Part shown: positions 1 to 8,365 of the stretch, one piece after another
Layout of the letters: each line of letters opens with the position of its first letter
Numbering within the stretch: the first letter of the stretch is position 1
Assembly: GCA_905215555.1 (NCBI GenBank)
Contig: CAJMQU010000056.1
Coordinates: forward strand, 1-28,585
Length of the DNA: 28,585 nt
Source: an uncultured bacterium
GTDB taxonomy: Bacteria; Bacteroidota; Bacteroidia; Bacteroidales; Bacteroidaceae
Reading direction: 5' to 3'
Notes under the pieces: generated by a model
What the model was told of the DNA's origin: nothing
Databases searched by the model: none
What the model saw: only the letters and a program-made list of their open reading frames with translations
Made by a program: the position numbers and the translations under genes

Positions 1-93
1 CAACAGTTTGTCAAGCACAGCGTCCGATATTTGATCGGCCACTTTGTCGGGGTGCCCTTCAGACACCGATTCGGATGTGAATAAATATCCCAT
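1..93 (-). CDS. metK: S-adenosylmethionine synthetase, N-terminal part only (runs off the window)
   Basis: Reading leftward from the ATG at 91-93, the 31 visible codons give MGYLFTSESVSEGHPDKVAD followed by QISDAVLDKLL. This is the strongly conserved start of methionine adenosyltransferase, including the GHPDK segment whose His and Asp help bind ATP and metal. The enzyme makes S-adenosylmethionine from methionine and ATP in the cytosol. The rest of the gene lies left of base 1. The start is fixed by the family N-terminus. The gene has its own leader and promoter (184-261), which look like a SAM-responsive control region, and it is separated from the upstream phosphatase operon by a terminator. 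Confidence 0.93.
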   Translation of the reverse strand, partial: MGYLFTSESVSEGHPDKVADQISDAVLDKLL

Positions 94-183
94 TTCAAAT
101 TAAAAATTAGAAATTAAAAAATAGAAAATGAAGGTAGTAGAGATAAATGTGAGTAGAAGCATCAGCACGAAGCTGCCAGAAAA

Positions 184-238
184 GGATGTTGTTTTAGCAT
201 TTTTTTCTGTGGTTGCAAGCTACTCAAATCTTTCCACA
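184..238 (-). promoter_or_regulatory. Probable SAM-II-type riboswitch in the metK leader
   Basis: Read on the minus strand, TGTGG (238-234) pairs perfectly with CCACA (212-208), enclosing a loop that contains GATTTGA and CTTGCAA. The closing strand is followed by a run of seven A and then GCTAAAA (198-192). UAGC (222-219) in the loop can pair with GCUA (198-195), giving the H-type pseudoknot expected for SAM-II. These conserved blocks match the SAM-II consensus as I remember it, and metK is a logical target. The aptamer lies about 90 bases before the start codon, so control is not simple masking of the start by the aptamer. A downstream segment at 156-150 is complementary to 226-220 and may form the switch. 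The A+T-rich stretch 94-149 before the start codon shows no gene. Confidence 0.82.
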
Positions 239-253
239 TTCATTTTTCGGGTG

Positions 254-261
254 CAAAGATA
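254..261 (-). promoter_or_regulatory. metK promoter, -7 element TATCTTTG
   Basis: The minus strand carries TATCTTTG, a perfect match to the Bacteroides -7 consensus TAnnTTTG. It lies about 16 bases before the first stem of the putative SAM-II aptamer, so transcripts would start just ahead of the riboswitch. No good TTTG -33 element is seen at the usual distance. Confidence 0.65.
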
Positions 262-313
262 AAAGTTTTCTCAGGAAATAACATATAAATAAGAAAGCAT
301 TAACATTATATTA

Positions 314-348
314 GCAAAAGAAGTGCGCCGATATCCCATCGCCGCACT
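314..348 (-). terminator. Rho-independent terminator of the susC-susD-phosphatase operon
   Basis: Arms 322-332 and 338-348 form an 11-base stem with one internal mismatch and a 5-base loop. On the minus strand it is followed by TTCTTTTG. It lies about 45 bases after the phosphatase stop and before the metK promoter, so it separates the two transcription units. Confidence 0.75.
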
Positions 349-391
349 CCTCAGTTTGTAATCTCTATATTGTTAACTTAAAAACGATTCT

Positions 392-1675
392 CTACTTCAG
401 CAGGTTCCGGTAGTAGCTCTCCACGTCGCTCCACTTATAGAAGGGGAACATATCCGTCTGCACCGGAATATGCACTTCGTGCTCATTGTGCATTATCTTC
501 ACCAGGATATCGTCCGGATTTCCCTTTTCATTCCTGAAGAATGCAATCTGAACATTAGCTGCCATCGGAACAACTTTAAAGTCACTCCATACTTTATACA
601 CCTCGTAGGGGTCGTCAACGGCAACGTTGCAGTTCTCAATCTGCATCAATGCAACCAAAGGTATCACATTGCCGTCATGACCGAAACGGAGAGTGGCCGC
701 TATACCGCCTTTCCGGATAGCCTCATCGGCACTATCCAGGATATTCTGCAATAACGACTTCGCATTGGCTACCACAATTCCCTTTCCATCGGCATGGTTG
801 GCATTGCCCACATAGAAACGGTAGTTGATGCACTGCCACAAGTCGAACAGTTCTTGCGGTTCAAACAGGTCGTAGAAAGATACCTGCGTCTCCGCATTCT
901 GCATATCACTGGCTATCCAATACATACCCCACATCACTTCCTTAGGATTCACCTTCTTCTGAATGAAACGTTTGTCCTTGAACAGCGAAGCAATCAGCCT
1001 GTCGGGATTCGTATGGGCATCCTCAAACTTCCTGTATTCCTCAGCCCACGGACCATCGTGTGAAGAAGTAAAACGATTGGATTCGTCTGTATGATAATTC
1101 AGATAGTCCATATACTTCTGGCTGGCTTCATAAGATATGCGCAAGTCGGGGTTCAGCTCTTTCAGACGGTCGCCAAAAGCCACCATACTCATCGCGCAAC
1201 GCAACACCACCGTAGAACGGGCGGAAATAGAAGCCTTGCCCTTAAATGCTTCGGGAAATGCAGCAAACATCCGCTCTGCAATGCCCCGGTGCTGCCTGAC
1301 ACCCAACGGAGTCAAATCGCCGCCATGCCCTTCGGCTTCTTCCCATACCTTCAGCAAACGCTGGTAAGCATCTTCTCCCAAATCAGAAAGGGCACCTTCG
1401 CGATGTGCCTCCCCAAAGAGGTCGACCAACCATTTATAGTCGCGGTCTGCAATCAGATAGCGGGAACCGTGCCGGCCATAATGACTTACATAAAACGGCT
1501 TATAGCCTTTGGGAGCCCGGGTCTGTGGAGCAAAATCAAGCGGATAGGCCCAATAGACTCCACCTGTCTTCTCAATGGTGGAAAACATTTCTTCTTTGGA
1601 CGTCTGTGCCCCCAGCGGAACGCAGCACATCCACATCATAGTACATAGCAGTACTTGCTTCAGTTTCAGTCTCAT
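392..1675 (-). CDS. Secreted histidine-type (acid) phosphatase, branch 2
   Basis: A 427-residue protein of the histidine acid phosphatase superfamily, which hydrolyses phosphomonoesters through a phosphohistidine. Residues 1-23 form a signal peptide ending LGAQ, so it should reach the periplasm or cell surface. The nucleophile motif RHGSR is at 68-72, a conserved Arg segment ARSTVVLR is at 152-159, and the proton-donor motif GHDGN is at 332-336. The donor is HD as in classical acid phosphatases and phytases; MINPP-type enzymes use HAE. It starts 7 bases after the susD stop, so it is the third gene of the susC-susD operon. That placement suggests it removes phosphate from the substrate captured by the SusCD pair, possibly inositol phosphates or phosphorylated glycans. 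Family assignment is firm; the substrate is inferred. Confidence 0.9.
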   Translation of the reverse strand: MRLKLKQVLLCTMMWMCCVPLGAQTSKEEMFSTIEKTGGVYWAYPLDFAPQTRAPKGYKPFYVSHYGRHGSRYLIADRDYKWLVDLFGEAHREGALSDLGEDAYQRLLKVWEEAEGHGGDLTPLGVRQHRGIAERMFAAFPEAFKGKASISARSTVVLRCAMSMVAFGDRLKELNPDLRISYEASQKYMDYLNYHTDESNRFTSSHDGPWAEEYRKFEDAHTNPDRLIASLFKDKRFIQKKVNPKEVMWGMYWIASDMQNAETQVSFYDLFEPQELFDLWQCINYRFYVGNANHADGKGIVVANAKSLLQNILDSADEAIRKGGIAATLRFGHDGNVIPLVALMQIENCNVAVDDPYEVYKVWSDFKVVPMAANVQIAFFRNEKGNPDDILVKIMHNEHEVHIPVQTDMFPFYKWSDVESYYRNLLK

Positions 1676-1682
1676 TCTATTA

Positions 1683-3380
1683 CTAATTTATTTGTTTATA
1701 GCCGTCATTTTGTTTCAATGCCGGATTATTCGTCAGTTCGCTTTCCGGAATCGGGAACAGTTTATATTTGTCATCCACATCTTCTCCTAGACGGGCGCCA
1801 TTCTTCCAGTCCCAGTTGTTCCCTTTCGTATATTTGCCGAAACGAATCAGGTCGGTACGCCTTGTCAGTTCGGATGCCAGTTCTTTCTGACGCTCGCTCA
1901 GGATAAAGTCTAAGGAGAGTTCATTGAGGCCTATTTCTCCCGAAACATCGGAACGGACACCGGCCTTTGCATACTTGCCGGACATATATGCCCTTGCCCT
2001 GACTTCATTGATATAGCCCAGCGCCTCAGCATCCGTGCCATTTGCCCCGCGCAAGATGGCTTCGGCTGCCATCAGGTAGGCGTCTGCCGTACGGAACAAC
2101 GGGAAATCAATAGAAGTATAAGCATCGCCCGAAGCGCACAACTGGTCGTCTTTCGTCACATTTCTCCATTTGATATAACCATAGCCACACGTAAAGGTAC
2201 TGGTCATGTTCAGTTCCGAATCCCAGGTTTCTTTCACCTGATTGGGAAGGGCGGTCATGAACTGGGCACGCTTATCTTTCTTTCCGTTGCCCCAGGTGTC
2301 ATTCACATCGAAAGCCACATCATCCGCATCAAAAGCATCCACCAGCGTCATCTTGGCACGGACATTGCCCCAGCCTCTCGAACCTACACCGGTCCTGTAC
2401 AGCTCATCCATCGGACCGTTCACGAAAGCTTTCACGTAGAAGTTCGTTCCGGCTGAACTTTGAGCACGTTGCCCGTCCTGCACCAGTCCCCAGATGATTT
2501 CCCGGCAAGTCTTGTTGTCGGCCAGGAAGATTTCACGATAATCGGAAGCCAGCGGATAATGCCCGTCTGTAATGACTTTCTTCGCATAAGTGTAGGCATC
2601 CTGATATTTATTCTCGTTAATCCAGGACTCCGCATTCAGATACATGCGGGCGAGCAGGAACCAATCGGCCACGCGGTCAATCCGGCCATACTCATTCCCT
2701 CCGGGTGCTTTCAGTTCATTCTCGATGGCCAGCAGTTCGCTTTCCGCATACTCAAAAATCTGTTTACGGGTGTACTGAACGGGGATTTCCTTCACACCGG
2801 TATATTCGTCCACATAGGGCACGGAACCGAATAAGTCGCAAAGCATGGAGTAGCAATAGGCACGTATGAACCGCGCTTCGGCCCGGTAGCTGATATACTC
2901 GTCCTTCATTTCTTCCCAAAGACCTCTACTCTGCAATTTCCCTTCCGTACATTCGCGCAACAGTTCGTTGCAATAGGCTATGCTCATATAAAGCCGTTGG
3001 TAAGTCCAGGTGACAACCGATGCATTAGAGGCATCCCATTGCAGGTTCAGGCACTTGCGCAGGCCGTTAGAAGAAGAAGGCATCAGGAAGTTGTCCGTAC
3101 TCATCTCCTGCAAGTAGAACAACAGACGCACATAGCCGGAATATCCTTCATTGGCGCCTTCCAGGTCACCATCACCGCCATCACCGCCCTTTTGTCCGGT
3201 CAGGATCAGAGATGAATAGCACTTTGCCAACACGCCCGTATAGCCGTCCTTAGTCTTATATACCTGGTCGCTTACCAACTGATTATTGTCCAATGGCATG
3301 GTGTCGAGGTCACCCAGACACGAAGTCAGACACGTGACCAAGAGAAATAGATTGAATGAATAGATAATTATCTTTTTCAT
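1683..3380 (-). CDS. RagB/SusD family nutrient-binding outer-membrane lipoprotein
   Basis: A 565-residue SusD-like protein. It has a type II signal peptide with lipobox LTSC, lipid-anchored Cys at 21, followed by the usual GDLDTMPLDNN opening. The middle is helical and TPR-like. The C-terminal third carries the typical segment around FRTADAYLMAAEAILRGANG and the ending with FPIPESELTNNPALKQN, both hallmarks of the RagB/SusD family. Such proteins sit as lids on the SusC porin at the cell surface and bind the ligand. It lies 22 bases after susC and 7 bases before the phosphatase, consistent with one transcript. The ligand cannot be read from the sequence. Confidence 0.96.
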   Translation of the reverse strand: MKKIIIYSFNLFLLVTCLTSCLGDLDTMPLDNNQLVSDQVYKTKDGYTGVLAKCYSSLILTGQKGGDGGDGDLEGANEGYSGYVRLLFYLQEMSTDNFLMPSSSNGLRKCLNLQWDASNASVVTWTYQRLYMSIAYCNELLRECTEGKLQSRGLWEEMKDEYISYRAEARFIRAYCYSMLCDLFGSVPYVDEYTGVKEIPVQYTRKQIFEYAESELLAIENELKAPGGNEYGRIDRVADWFLLARMYLNAESWINENKYQDAYTYAKKVITDGHYPLASDYREIFLADNKTCREIIWGLVQDGQRAQSSAGTNFYVKAFVNGPMDELYRTGVGSRGWGNVRAKMTLVDAFDADDVAFDVNDTWGNGKKDKRAQFMTALPNQVKETWDSELNMTSTFTCGYGYIKWRNVTKDDQLCASGDAYTSIDFPLFRTADAYLMAAEAILRGANGTDAEALGYINEVRARAYMSGKYAKAGVRSDVSGEIGLNELSLDFILSERQKELASELTRRTDLIRFGKYTKGNNWDWKNGARLGEDVDDKYKLFPIPESELTNNPALKQNDGYKQIN

Positions 3381-3402
3381 ATAGCGTAGTTTTTTTAATC
3401 CG

Positions 3403-6378
3403 TTAGAAATTTAAATTAGCACTTAATGAGAATACGCGTGGACGGGGATATATTTCCTTATCGATGCCACTGTAGATTTCCGGGTCGATGCCGGAATAAC
3501 CGGTAAACGTAGCCACATTCTGAACGCCGAAGGTCAGTCGCAAAGAGCTTGAATTATCCCAAAGCTTCTTGAAAGTGTAACCCAGCGAGATGTTATCAAT
3601 CCGGAAGAAGTTTCCTTTCTCCAGGAAATAATCCGAATAGAGCTGCTGATTCTGGAAACCTGTATCTTTGGTTCTGCGCAGGATATTCGAGAAGTTGCCC
3701 TGGTCGCTATAAACAGACTGCACGTATTGGTCGGCAGCGATGTAATTGTAGACGTAATTACCGAAAGCGCCGTGTCCGCTGATGGCAAAATCCCAGTTCT
3801 TATAACTCAGCTGGGTATTGAATCCCAGATAGGATTCGGGAAGTGCGCTCTTGTTGGTGGCATACTTGGTTTCCGTTGCCGATACGGAACCGTCCGGCTG
3901 TACATATTGGCCTTCTATCGGCTTGCCATTGTCGTCATAAGCCTGTTTTGCCAGATAGAAAGTATAAGGACGTTCTCCTACCATGAATACCTGTACCGTT
4001 TTACCGGTACCCGAAATGGCTCCGGTCTGTACAAAGTTGGCTTCCGAATCCACTACATTCAGTTTTGTGATTTTTGAATCGTTCCATGTATAGTTCATGC
4101 CCACTGTCCACTTCCAGTCCTTCGTATGTACCGGCACTGCGTTGATGGAGAATTCGAGTCCTTTATTATCCATCTCACCGATATTCGTGGTAATCACAGA
4201 AGAATAGTTGGTTCCCGAAATCACAGGAATCGTATTCAGCAAATCCTTGGTGTGGCGTTGGTAATAGTCCACAGAACCATAGATGCGGTTATTAAGGAAA
4301 CCATAATCCAATCCGATGTTATAAGTTTCGGTAGTCTCCCACTTGATGTCAGAGTCGTAACCATTGGGACGATAGGTATTGTACCACTTATCACCAAACT
4401 GATAGCAGGACTCAGGATAAGATACCGTAAAGGTAGTCATGTAGGGATAGTCGTTCAGGATATCCTGTTGTCCGGTCTGTCCGTAGCTCAGGCGCAACTT
4501 CAAGTCCGACAGAATGTCCGAATCCCTCAGAAAAGCCTCCTGGCTGATTTTCCATCCCAATGCCACGGAAGGGAACAAGCCCCAACGGTTACCCTTCGCA
4601 AAACGGGATGAAGCATCCGAACGAAGCGTGGCAGTTATCATATAGCGGTTGTCATACGAATAGTTAAGACGACCGTAAAATGAAAGCAGATAGTACTCCG
4701 ATTCATAATGATTGGGAGAGAAAAGTTCCTTACCCTCCGGAGAGAAGGTAGTAGCGTCGAACTTCTTCCAGAAATGCTGCCAGCCGTATCCGCCCATCGC
4801 ACTGAAATTGTGTTTCTCATTGAACACATGCGAATAGTTTGCATACAAGTCCAACAGATAATTCCGCTTGTTCTGCTTGGAATCGTACACAAGTCCCGTA
4901 CCATCCTTCATGTTAGAAGTGTACATCATACCGGCCATTTCGGGCACTTCCTTCGAATATTTGCTTGTCAGCACATCATATCCCAGATTCATGTTCAGTT
5001 GCAAGTCTTCAAGGTGATGCACCTTATAATTGAAAGATGCATTGCCGATAGAACGTGTCACCTTATTACGGATATCCTGCAAGTCAAGTTGCGCCACAGG
5101 ATTATCCGTCTGGATAGCCATAGGAGAATTACCGTTCATCCAAATAAAATAGCCCAGTCCGGGATCGGTAGCCGATGTGGCACTTCCGGTCTTGACGGGA
5201 CGCGTAGGGTCGTAACGGAGCGCGTTGTTCACTACACTTTCATCGACTTTCTTGTTATTCTCATAAGACACTTTCAGGTTCAGGTCTACCGTGAGGTGCT
5301 TATCAAAGAATTTGGGAGAGATACCACCGTTGAATGTAAATCTCTCATAATTGTTGGTGCGTACGACACCGTTCTGGTTGGTATATCCCACAGAAACACG
5401 ATAAGGAGCATTCTGTTTCACCTTACCCGAAACGGAGAAGTTGTGTTCTTGTCCGAACGCAGTCCGATAAATCTCGTCCTGCCAGTCTGTGGATGCAGTG
5501 CCCAAAGTTACAGAAGACGGCACTCCGGATACGGTAGGCACAAACTGACGGAATTCGTCGGCAGAGAGAATATCCAGCGTTTCCGTAACCGTACTCACCG
5601 ACAGATTGGTTGAATAATTAAAGCGCAGATTGGTATCGGCTCCTTTCTTCGTAGTGATGACAATCACACCATTCGAAGCACGCGAACCGTAAATGGCAGT
5701 AGCCGAAGCGTCTTTCAGCACTGTAAACGTCTCTATGTCATCCGGGTTGATACCACCGATAACATTGCCGCCGCCTTCGATAGTAGAGTTATCCACAGGC
5801 ACGCCGTCAATCACAATCAGCGGGTCGTTGGAGGCGGACAGGGAAGCACCGCTTCGGATGCGAATCGTGGCTCCTGTGCCCGGAGCACCGGAGCTGGACA
5901 CTACATTCACTCCCGGCACTTTACCTACCAGGGCATCTTGAGCAGTTGTGCGCAGTCCCTTATTAAAATCATCCGGTTTGATGGCAGTCACCGAACCTGT
6001 CGCGTCCGATTTCTTCACGCTTCCGTAACCGATGACAACCACATCTTCAAGCATCTCGCTGTCTTCCGTCATCACGACCTTCATGTTGGCAGAAGCAGGC
6101 ATTTCCACGTTTTTATAACCTATATATGTAATCAGCAATGTAGCCCCAGGATTTGTTATCGAGAGAGTAAAATTACCGTCCACATCACTAATCGTTCCGT
6201 TAGACGTCCCCTTTTCCAAAACATTCGCTCCAATAATAGGCAGATTATCCTTATCGAGGATATTACCTTTCACAACCGTTTTCTGTGCAGCAACATTCAC
6301 ACTGAAAACCAAAGCAAACAGTACCCAAACATACCGCCACCTACTTCCAAAAGTTTCCGGATTTTTCTTGTTCTTCAT
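3403..6378 (-). CDS. SusC/RagA family TonB-linked outer-membrane transporter
   Basis: A 991-residue TonB-dependent transporter. Residues 1-32 are a long signal peptide ending NVAAQ. About 33-110 is a carboxypeptidase-regulatory-like beta-sandwich. A TonB-box-like stretch (LEDVVVIGYG) precedes the plug at about 130-250, with signature segments ALVGKVPGVNV, DPLIVIDGVPV and TAIYGSRASNGVIVITTKKG. The remainder is a 22-strand barrel ending with Phe (SANLNF), as required for outer-membrane insertion. No N-terminal STN domain is present, so it is not an anti-sigma-signalling receptor. Paired with SusD it forms the pedal-bin importer that moves ligand to the periplasm using TonB energy. Two -7 promoter elements lie in the 273-base gap upstream. 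Confidence 0.97.
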   Translation of the reverse strand: MKNKKNPETFGSRWRYVWVLFALVFSVNVAAQKTVVKGNILDKDNLPIIGANVLEKGTSNGTISDVDGNFTLSITNPGATLLITYIGYKNVEMPASANMKVVMTEDSEMLEDVVVIGYGSVKKSDATGSVTAIKPDDFNKGLRTTAQDALVGKVPGVNVVSSSGAPGTGATIRIRSGASLSASNDPLIVIDGVPVDNSTIEGGGNVIGGINPDDIETFTVLKDASATAIYGSRASNGVIVITTKKGADTNLRFNYSTNLSVSTVTETLDILSADEFRQFVPTVSGVPSSVTLGTASTDWQDEIYRTAFGQEHNFSVSGKVKQNAPYRVSVGYTNQNGVVRTNNYERFTFNGGISPKFFDKHLTVDLNLKVSYENNKKVDESVVNNALRYDPTRPVKTGSATSATDPGLGYFIWMNGNSPMAIQTDNPVAQLDLQDIRNKVTRSIGNASFNYKVHHLEDLQLNMNLGYDVLTSKYSKEVPEMAGMMYTSNMKDGTGLVYDSKQNKRNYLLDLYANYSHVFNEKHNFSAMGGYGWQHFWKKFDATTFSPEGKELFSPNHYESEYYLLSFYGRLNYSYDNRYMITATLRSDASSRFAKGNRWGLFPSVALGWKISQEAFLRDSDILSDLKLRLSYGQTGQQDILNDYPYMTTFTVSYPESCYQFGDKWYNTYRPNGYDSDIKWETTETYNIGLDYGFLNNRIYGSVDYYQRHTKDLLNTIPVISGTNYSSVITTNIGEMDNKGLEFSINAVPVHTKDWKWTVGMNYTWNDSKITKLNVVDSEANFVQTGAISGTGKTVQVFMVGERPYTFYLAKQAYDDNGKPIEGQYVQPDGSVSATETKYATNKSALPESYLGFNTQLSYKNWDFAISGHGAFGNYVYNYIAADQYVQSVYSDQGNFSNILRRTKDTGFQNQQLYSDYFLEKGNFFRIDNISLGYTFKKLWDNSSSLRLTFGVQNVATFTGYSGIDPEIYSGIDKEIYPRPRVFSLSANLNF

Positions 6379-6411
6379 AATAGCTTTTAATTAGTTAAAT
6401 TATACGTGTAA

Positions 6412-6419
6412 CAAAGGTA
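6412..6419 (-). promoter_or_regulatory. susC proximal promoter, -7 element TACCTTTG
   Basis: Perfect TAnnTTTG match on the minus strand, 34 bases before the susC ATG. TTG at 6445-6443 lies 23 bases upstream, slightly too far for an ideal -33 element. It may be an alternative to the distal promoter at 6504. Confidence 0.5.
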
Positions 6420-6503
6420 TCATGTGACTCACATCATACATTCAATTCATTCAAGGTTAACTGCATCTCAAATGGTATGAGAATCAGTTATGAGTTATGG
6501 AAG

Positions 6504-6535
6504 CAAAAGTAATTTCAATGATAGCGCGGCACAAC
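6504..6535 (-). promoter_or_regulatory. susC distal promoter, GTTG-N20-TACTTTTG
   Basis: The minus strand has TACTTTTG at 6511-6504 (perfect -7 consensus). GTTG at 6535-6532 matches three of four bases of the -33 TTTG at the normal 20-base spacing. The gap 6379-6651 otherwise holds no gene. The resulting leader before susC would be about 120 bases. Confidence 0.55.
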
Positions 6536-6651
6536 CAAACGATATGAAAAAGTAAGTAAATCAAGAAAGGAATAAACAGTAACCCTCTACTTATCAAAAC
6601 ATTAAGCTTTGGCAGCAAAAGATTAAAAGTAAGCTCAGAGGAAGTATAAAA

Positions 6652-8274
6652 CTACAGTTTCTGTACCTGAACAGCCAAGTCCTTGCCCGAAACGATGGCT
6701 TTATTTCTCATTTTCATCCGGTAATTATAAACTGTCTGAAGTGAATAATGGAGGAAGTTGGCAATCTTCGAATTATCATTAATCCCCAAACGTATGAGAG
6801 CATATATACGCAGTTCCGGGGTCAGCAGTTCACCCTCTTTGAGCTGCACGCGCTCTTCCTCTTTCAGCAGGGCATTGAACGCCTCTACGAAATTAGGGAA
6901 GATAGAAAGGAAGATCGTATCGAACTTGCTGATAAAAAGCTTGAAGTCCTCAGAAGTGGAAGATTGTCCGCGGAGCACCTTCGATATATCGGCCATAGAA
7001 CCCGTATTGGCTATTTTCAGCAATGCTTTACGGCTATTCTCCTGCTTATAGATGTATTCGGAACAAATGTTGAATAACAGACCGATATATTCCTCCTTGA
7101 TATGGTTTGACTCCTGAATCTGTCCGTTCATCCGGGTCAGATTCTCAGCCATTTCCTGCAAACGCAGGTTTTGTTCGGCCAACGATTGCTTCACTTTCAG
7201 CAATTTACTGTTTTTCTTACGGATAAAGAAGAAAGCGGAAATCAAAGTGAACACCAGCAGCAACAGCACCATAAGGAATATAAGCACCCTGTTTTCATCA
7301 GCCCTGATACGGGCATCGTTGGCAGCCTGAATAATGGGAAGATACTCCGCAATGTCGACAAAGCGATAACGGGCTTTCCCGAAATTCACATCCTCCAGTG
7401 AACAGGAGATGTAGTTGTAAGCCCTCGCAATGTCCCCTTCCTGAAAAAGAAGTATCGCCAGGCGCTGCAGAGACATATAGACTTTTTTGGCATTGGCAAT
7501 GTCTGTCAACGACGACAGGATAAGATAATGCCTTGCCTGCAACGTATCTTGCTTGCCAAGATACAATTCCGCCAGCAGATACTCCATCCTCGCCCTGTCC
7601 GGATTGTCCTCCATGCTTTGACTGTAATAGTCCTCCAGAAGCCGGATGGCCTCATCCCACTGTCCGGACATACTTAAACGCCCGCACTTATTGGTGATGT
7701 AGCTGGAAGATTGCGGTTCGCTTATGGCAATCAGCGTGTCTTTATAAGCCCTTATCTTCTGCCAGGCCAATCGTTTTCCGGCATCATCTATCGCTTCGTT
7801 ATAGCAGGACAAGTAAATGGTATGATGCAGATAGTAGAAATAAGTGTCTTTCTTCACACTTTCCGTCCGTTTCACCCTGCCGAGCATAATCAGCGCATTT
7901 TCATGTTTCCCCATCTTGTTCATCACATCGGCTACATTCATTACTCCCTGGTTGACAAGCTCTTCATCTTTCAGCTTTTCCGCCAGTTGCAGCCTCTCCT
8001 TTGCGATGATCATAGCCGTATCAATGCGGTATGAACGGTACTTGTTGAACAAGTTGCCCAATATGTCAAACCTGCGTTTATCGTCTTCCGCATAGTCCAG
8101 CATCCGGCGGAAATCAGCTATTTCTTTCTCTACCTTTTGCCGGTAGACCTCACGCTGCTCAATCATCTTATCCAGTTTCAAGAGCAGGGCATCATCCGTC
8201 TTGTCCGCAGCCGACAGACCGGAACAAAAACAAAGGCAGACACAGAATAAAATAGAAACAGAATATCTGAACAT
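6652..8274 (-). CDS. DUF6377-type membrane TPR/HTH transcriptional regulator
   Basis: A 540-residue regulator. The start is set at the ATG at 8274. A longer reading to 8382 would run over the promoter at 8302-8309 and into the upstream gene, while the chosen start opens with a clean signal peptide (MFRYSVSILFCVCLCFCSG). About 23-325 is a helical TPR-like periplasmic domain of the DUF6377 type. A transmembrane helix lies at about 330-351, followed by a coiled coil (about 357-395). A C-terminal DNA-binding domain contains the helix-turn-helix stretch IANFLHYSLQTVYNYRMKMR, resembling the LuxR-like end of this family. Such proteins sense a periplasmic signal and control a neighbouring SusCD operon, as SusR does for sus. 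It lies directly upstream of susC in the same direction, with separate promoters in between. Ligand unknown. Confidence 0.85.
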   Translation of the reverse strand: MFRYSVSILFCVCLCFCSGLSAADKTDDALLLKLDKMIEQREVYRQKVEKEIADFRRMLDYAEDDKRRFDILGNLFNKYRSYRIDTAMIIAKERLQLAEKLKDEELVNQGVMNVADVMNKMGKHENALIMLGRVKRTESVKKDTYFYYLHHTIYLSCYNEAIDDAGKRLAWQKIRAYKDTLIAISEPQSSSYITNKCGRLSMSGQWDEAIRLLEDYYSQSMEDNPDRARMEYLLAELYLGKQDTLQARHYLILSSLTDIANAKKVYMSLQRLAILLFQEGDIARAYNYISCSLEDVNFGKARYRFVDIAEYLPIIQAANDARIRADENRVLIFLMVLLLLVFTLISAFFFIRKKNSKLLKVKQSLAEQNLRLQEMAENLTRMNGQIQESNHIKEEYIGLLFNICSEYIYKQENSRKALLKIANTGSMADISKVLRGQSSTSEDFKLFISKFDTIFLSIFPNFVEAFNALLKEEERVQLKEGELLTPELRIYALIRLGINDNSKIANFLHYSLQTVYNYRMKMRNKAIVSGKDLAVQVQKL

Positions 8275-8301
8275 CAGACTACAGGTTAATATACTTCGAA
8301 G

Positions 8302-8309
8302 CAAAGATA
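8302..8309 (-). promoter_or_regulatory. Promoter of the DUF6377-type regulator, -7 element TATCTTTG
   Basis: Perfect TAnnTTTG on the minus strand, 27 bases before the ATG at 8274. It supports that start over the longer frame, because transcription from here would begin downstream of any earlier start. The -33 region is weak (ATTG at 18 bases). Confidence 0.6.
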
Positions 8310-8365
8310 TGGATTTTTTCTCTACAACAATTCTCGTATTGCCTTTTTTAGCAAGCCGGGAACAG

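Noticed and set aside
128..262. A 44-codon plus-strand frame starting MKVVEINVSR across the metK leader
   Set aside because: The same bases are better explained by the minus-strand promoter and the SAM-II-like aptamer; no promoter for the plus strand is seen.
4708..5613. A 300-codon plus-strand frame inside susC
   Set aside because: It lies opposite a certain TonB-dependent transporter gene, and its product has no recognisable composition or motif.
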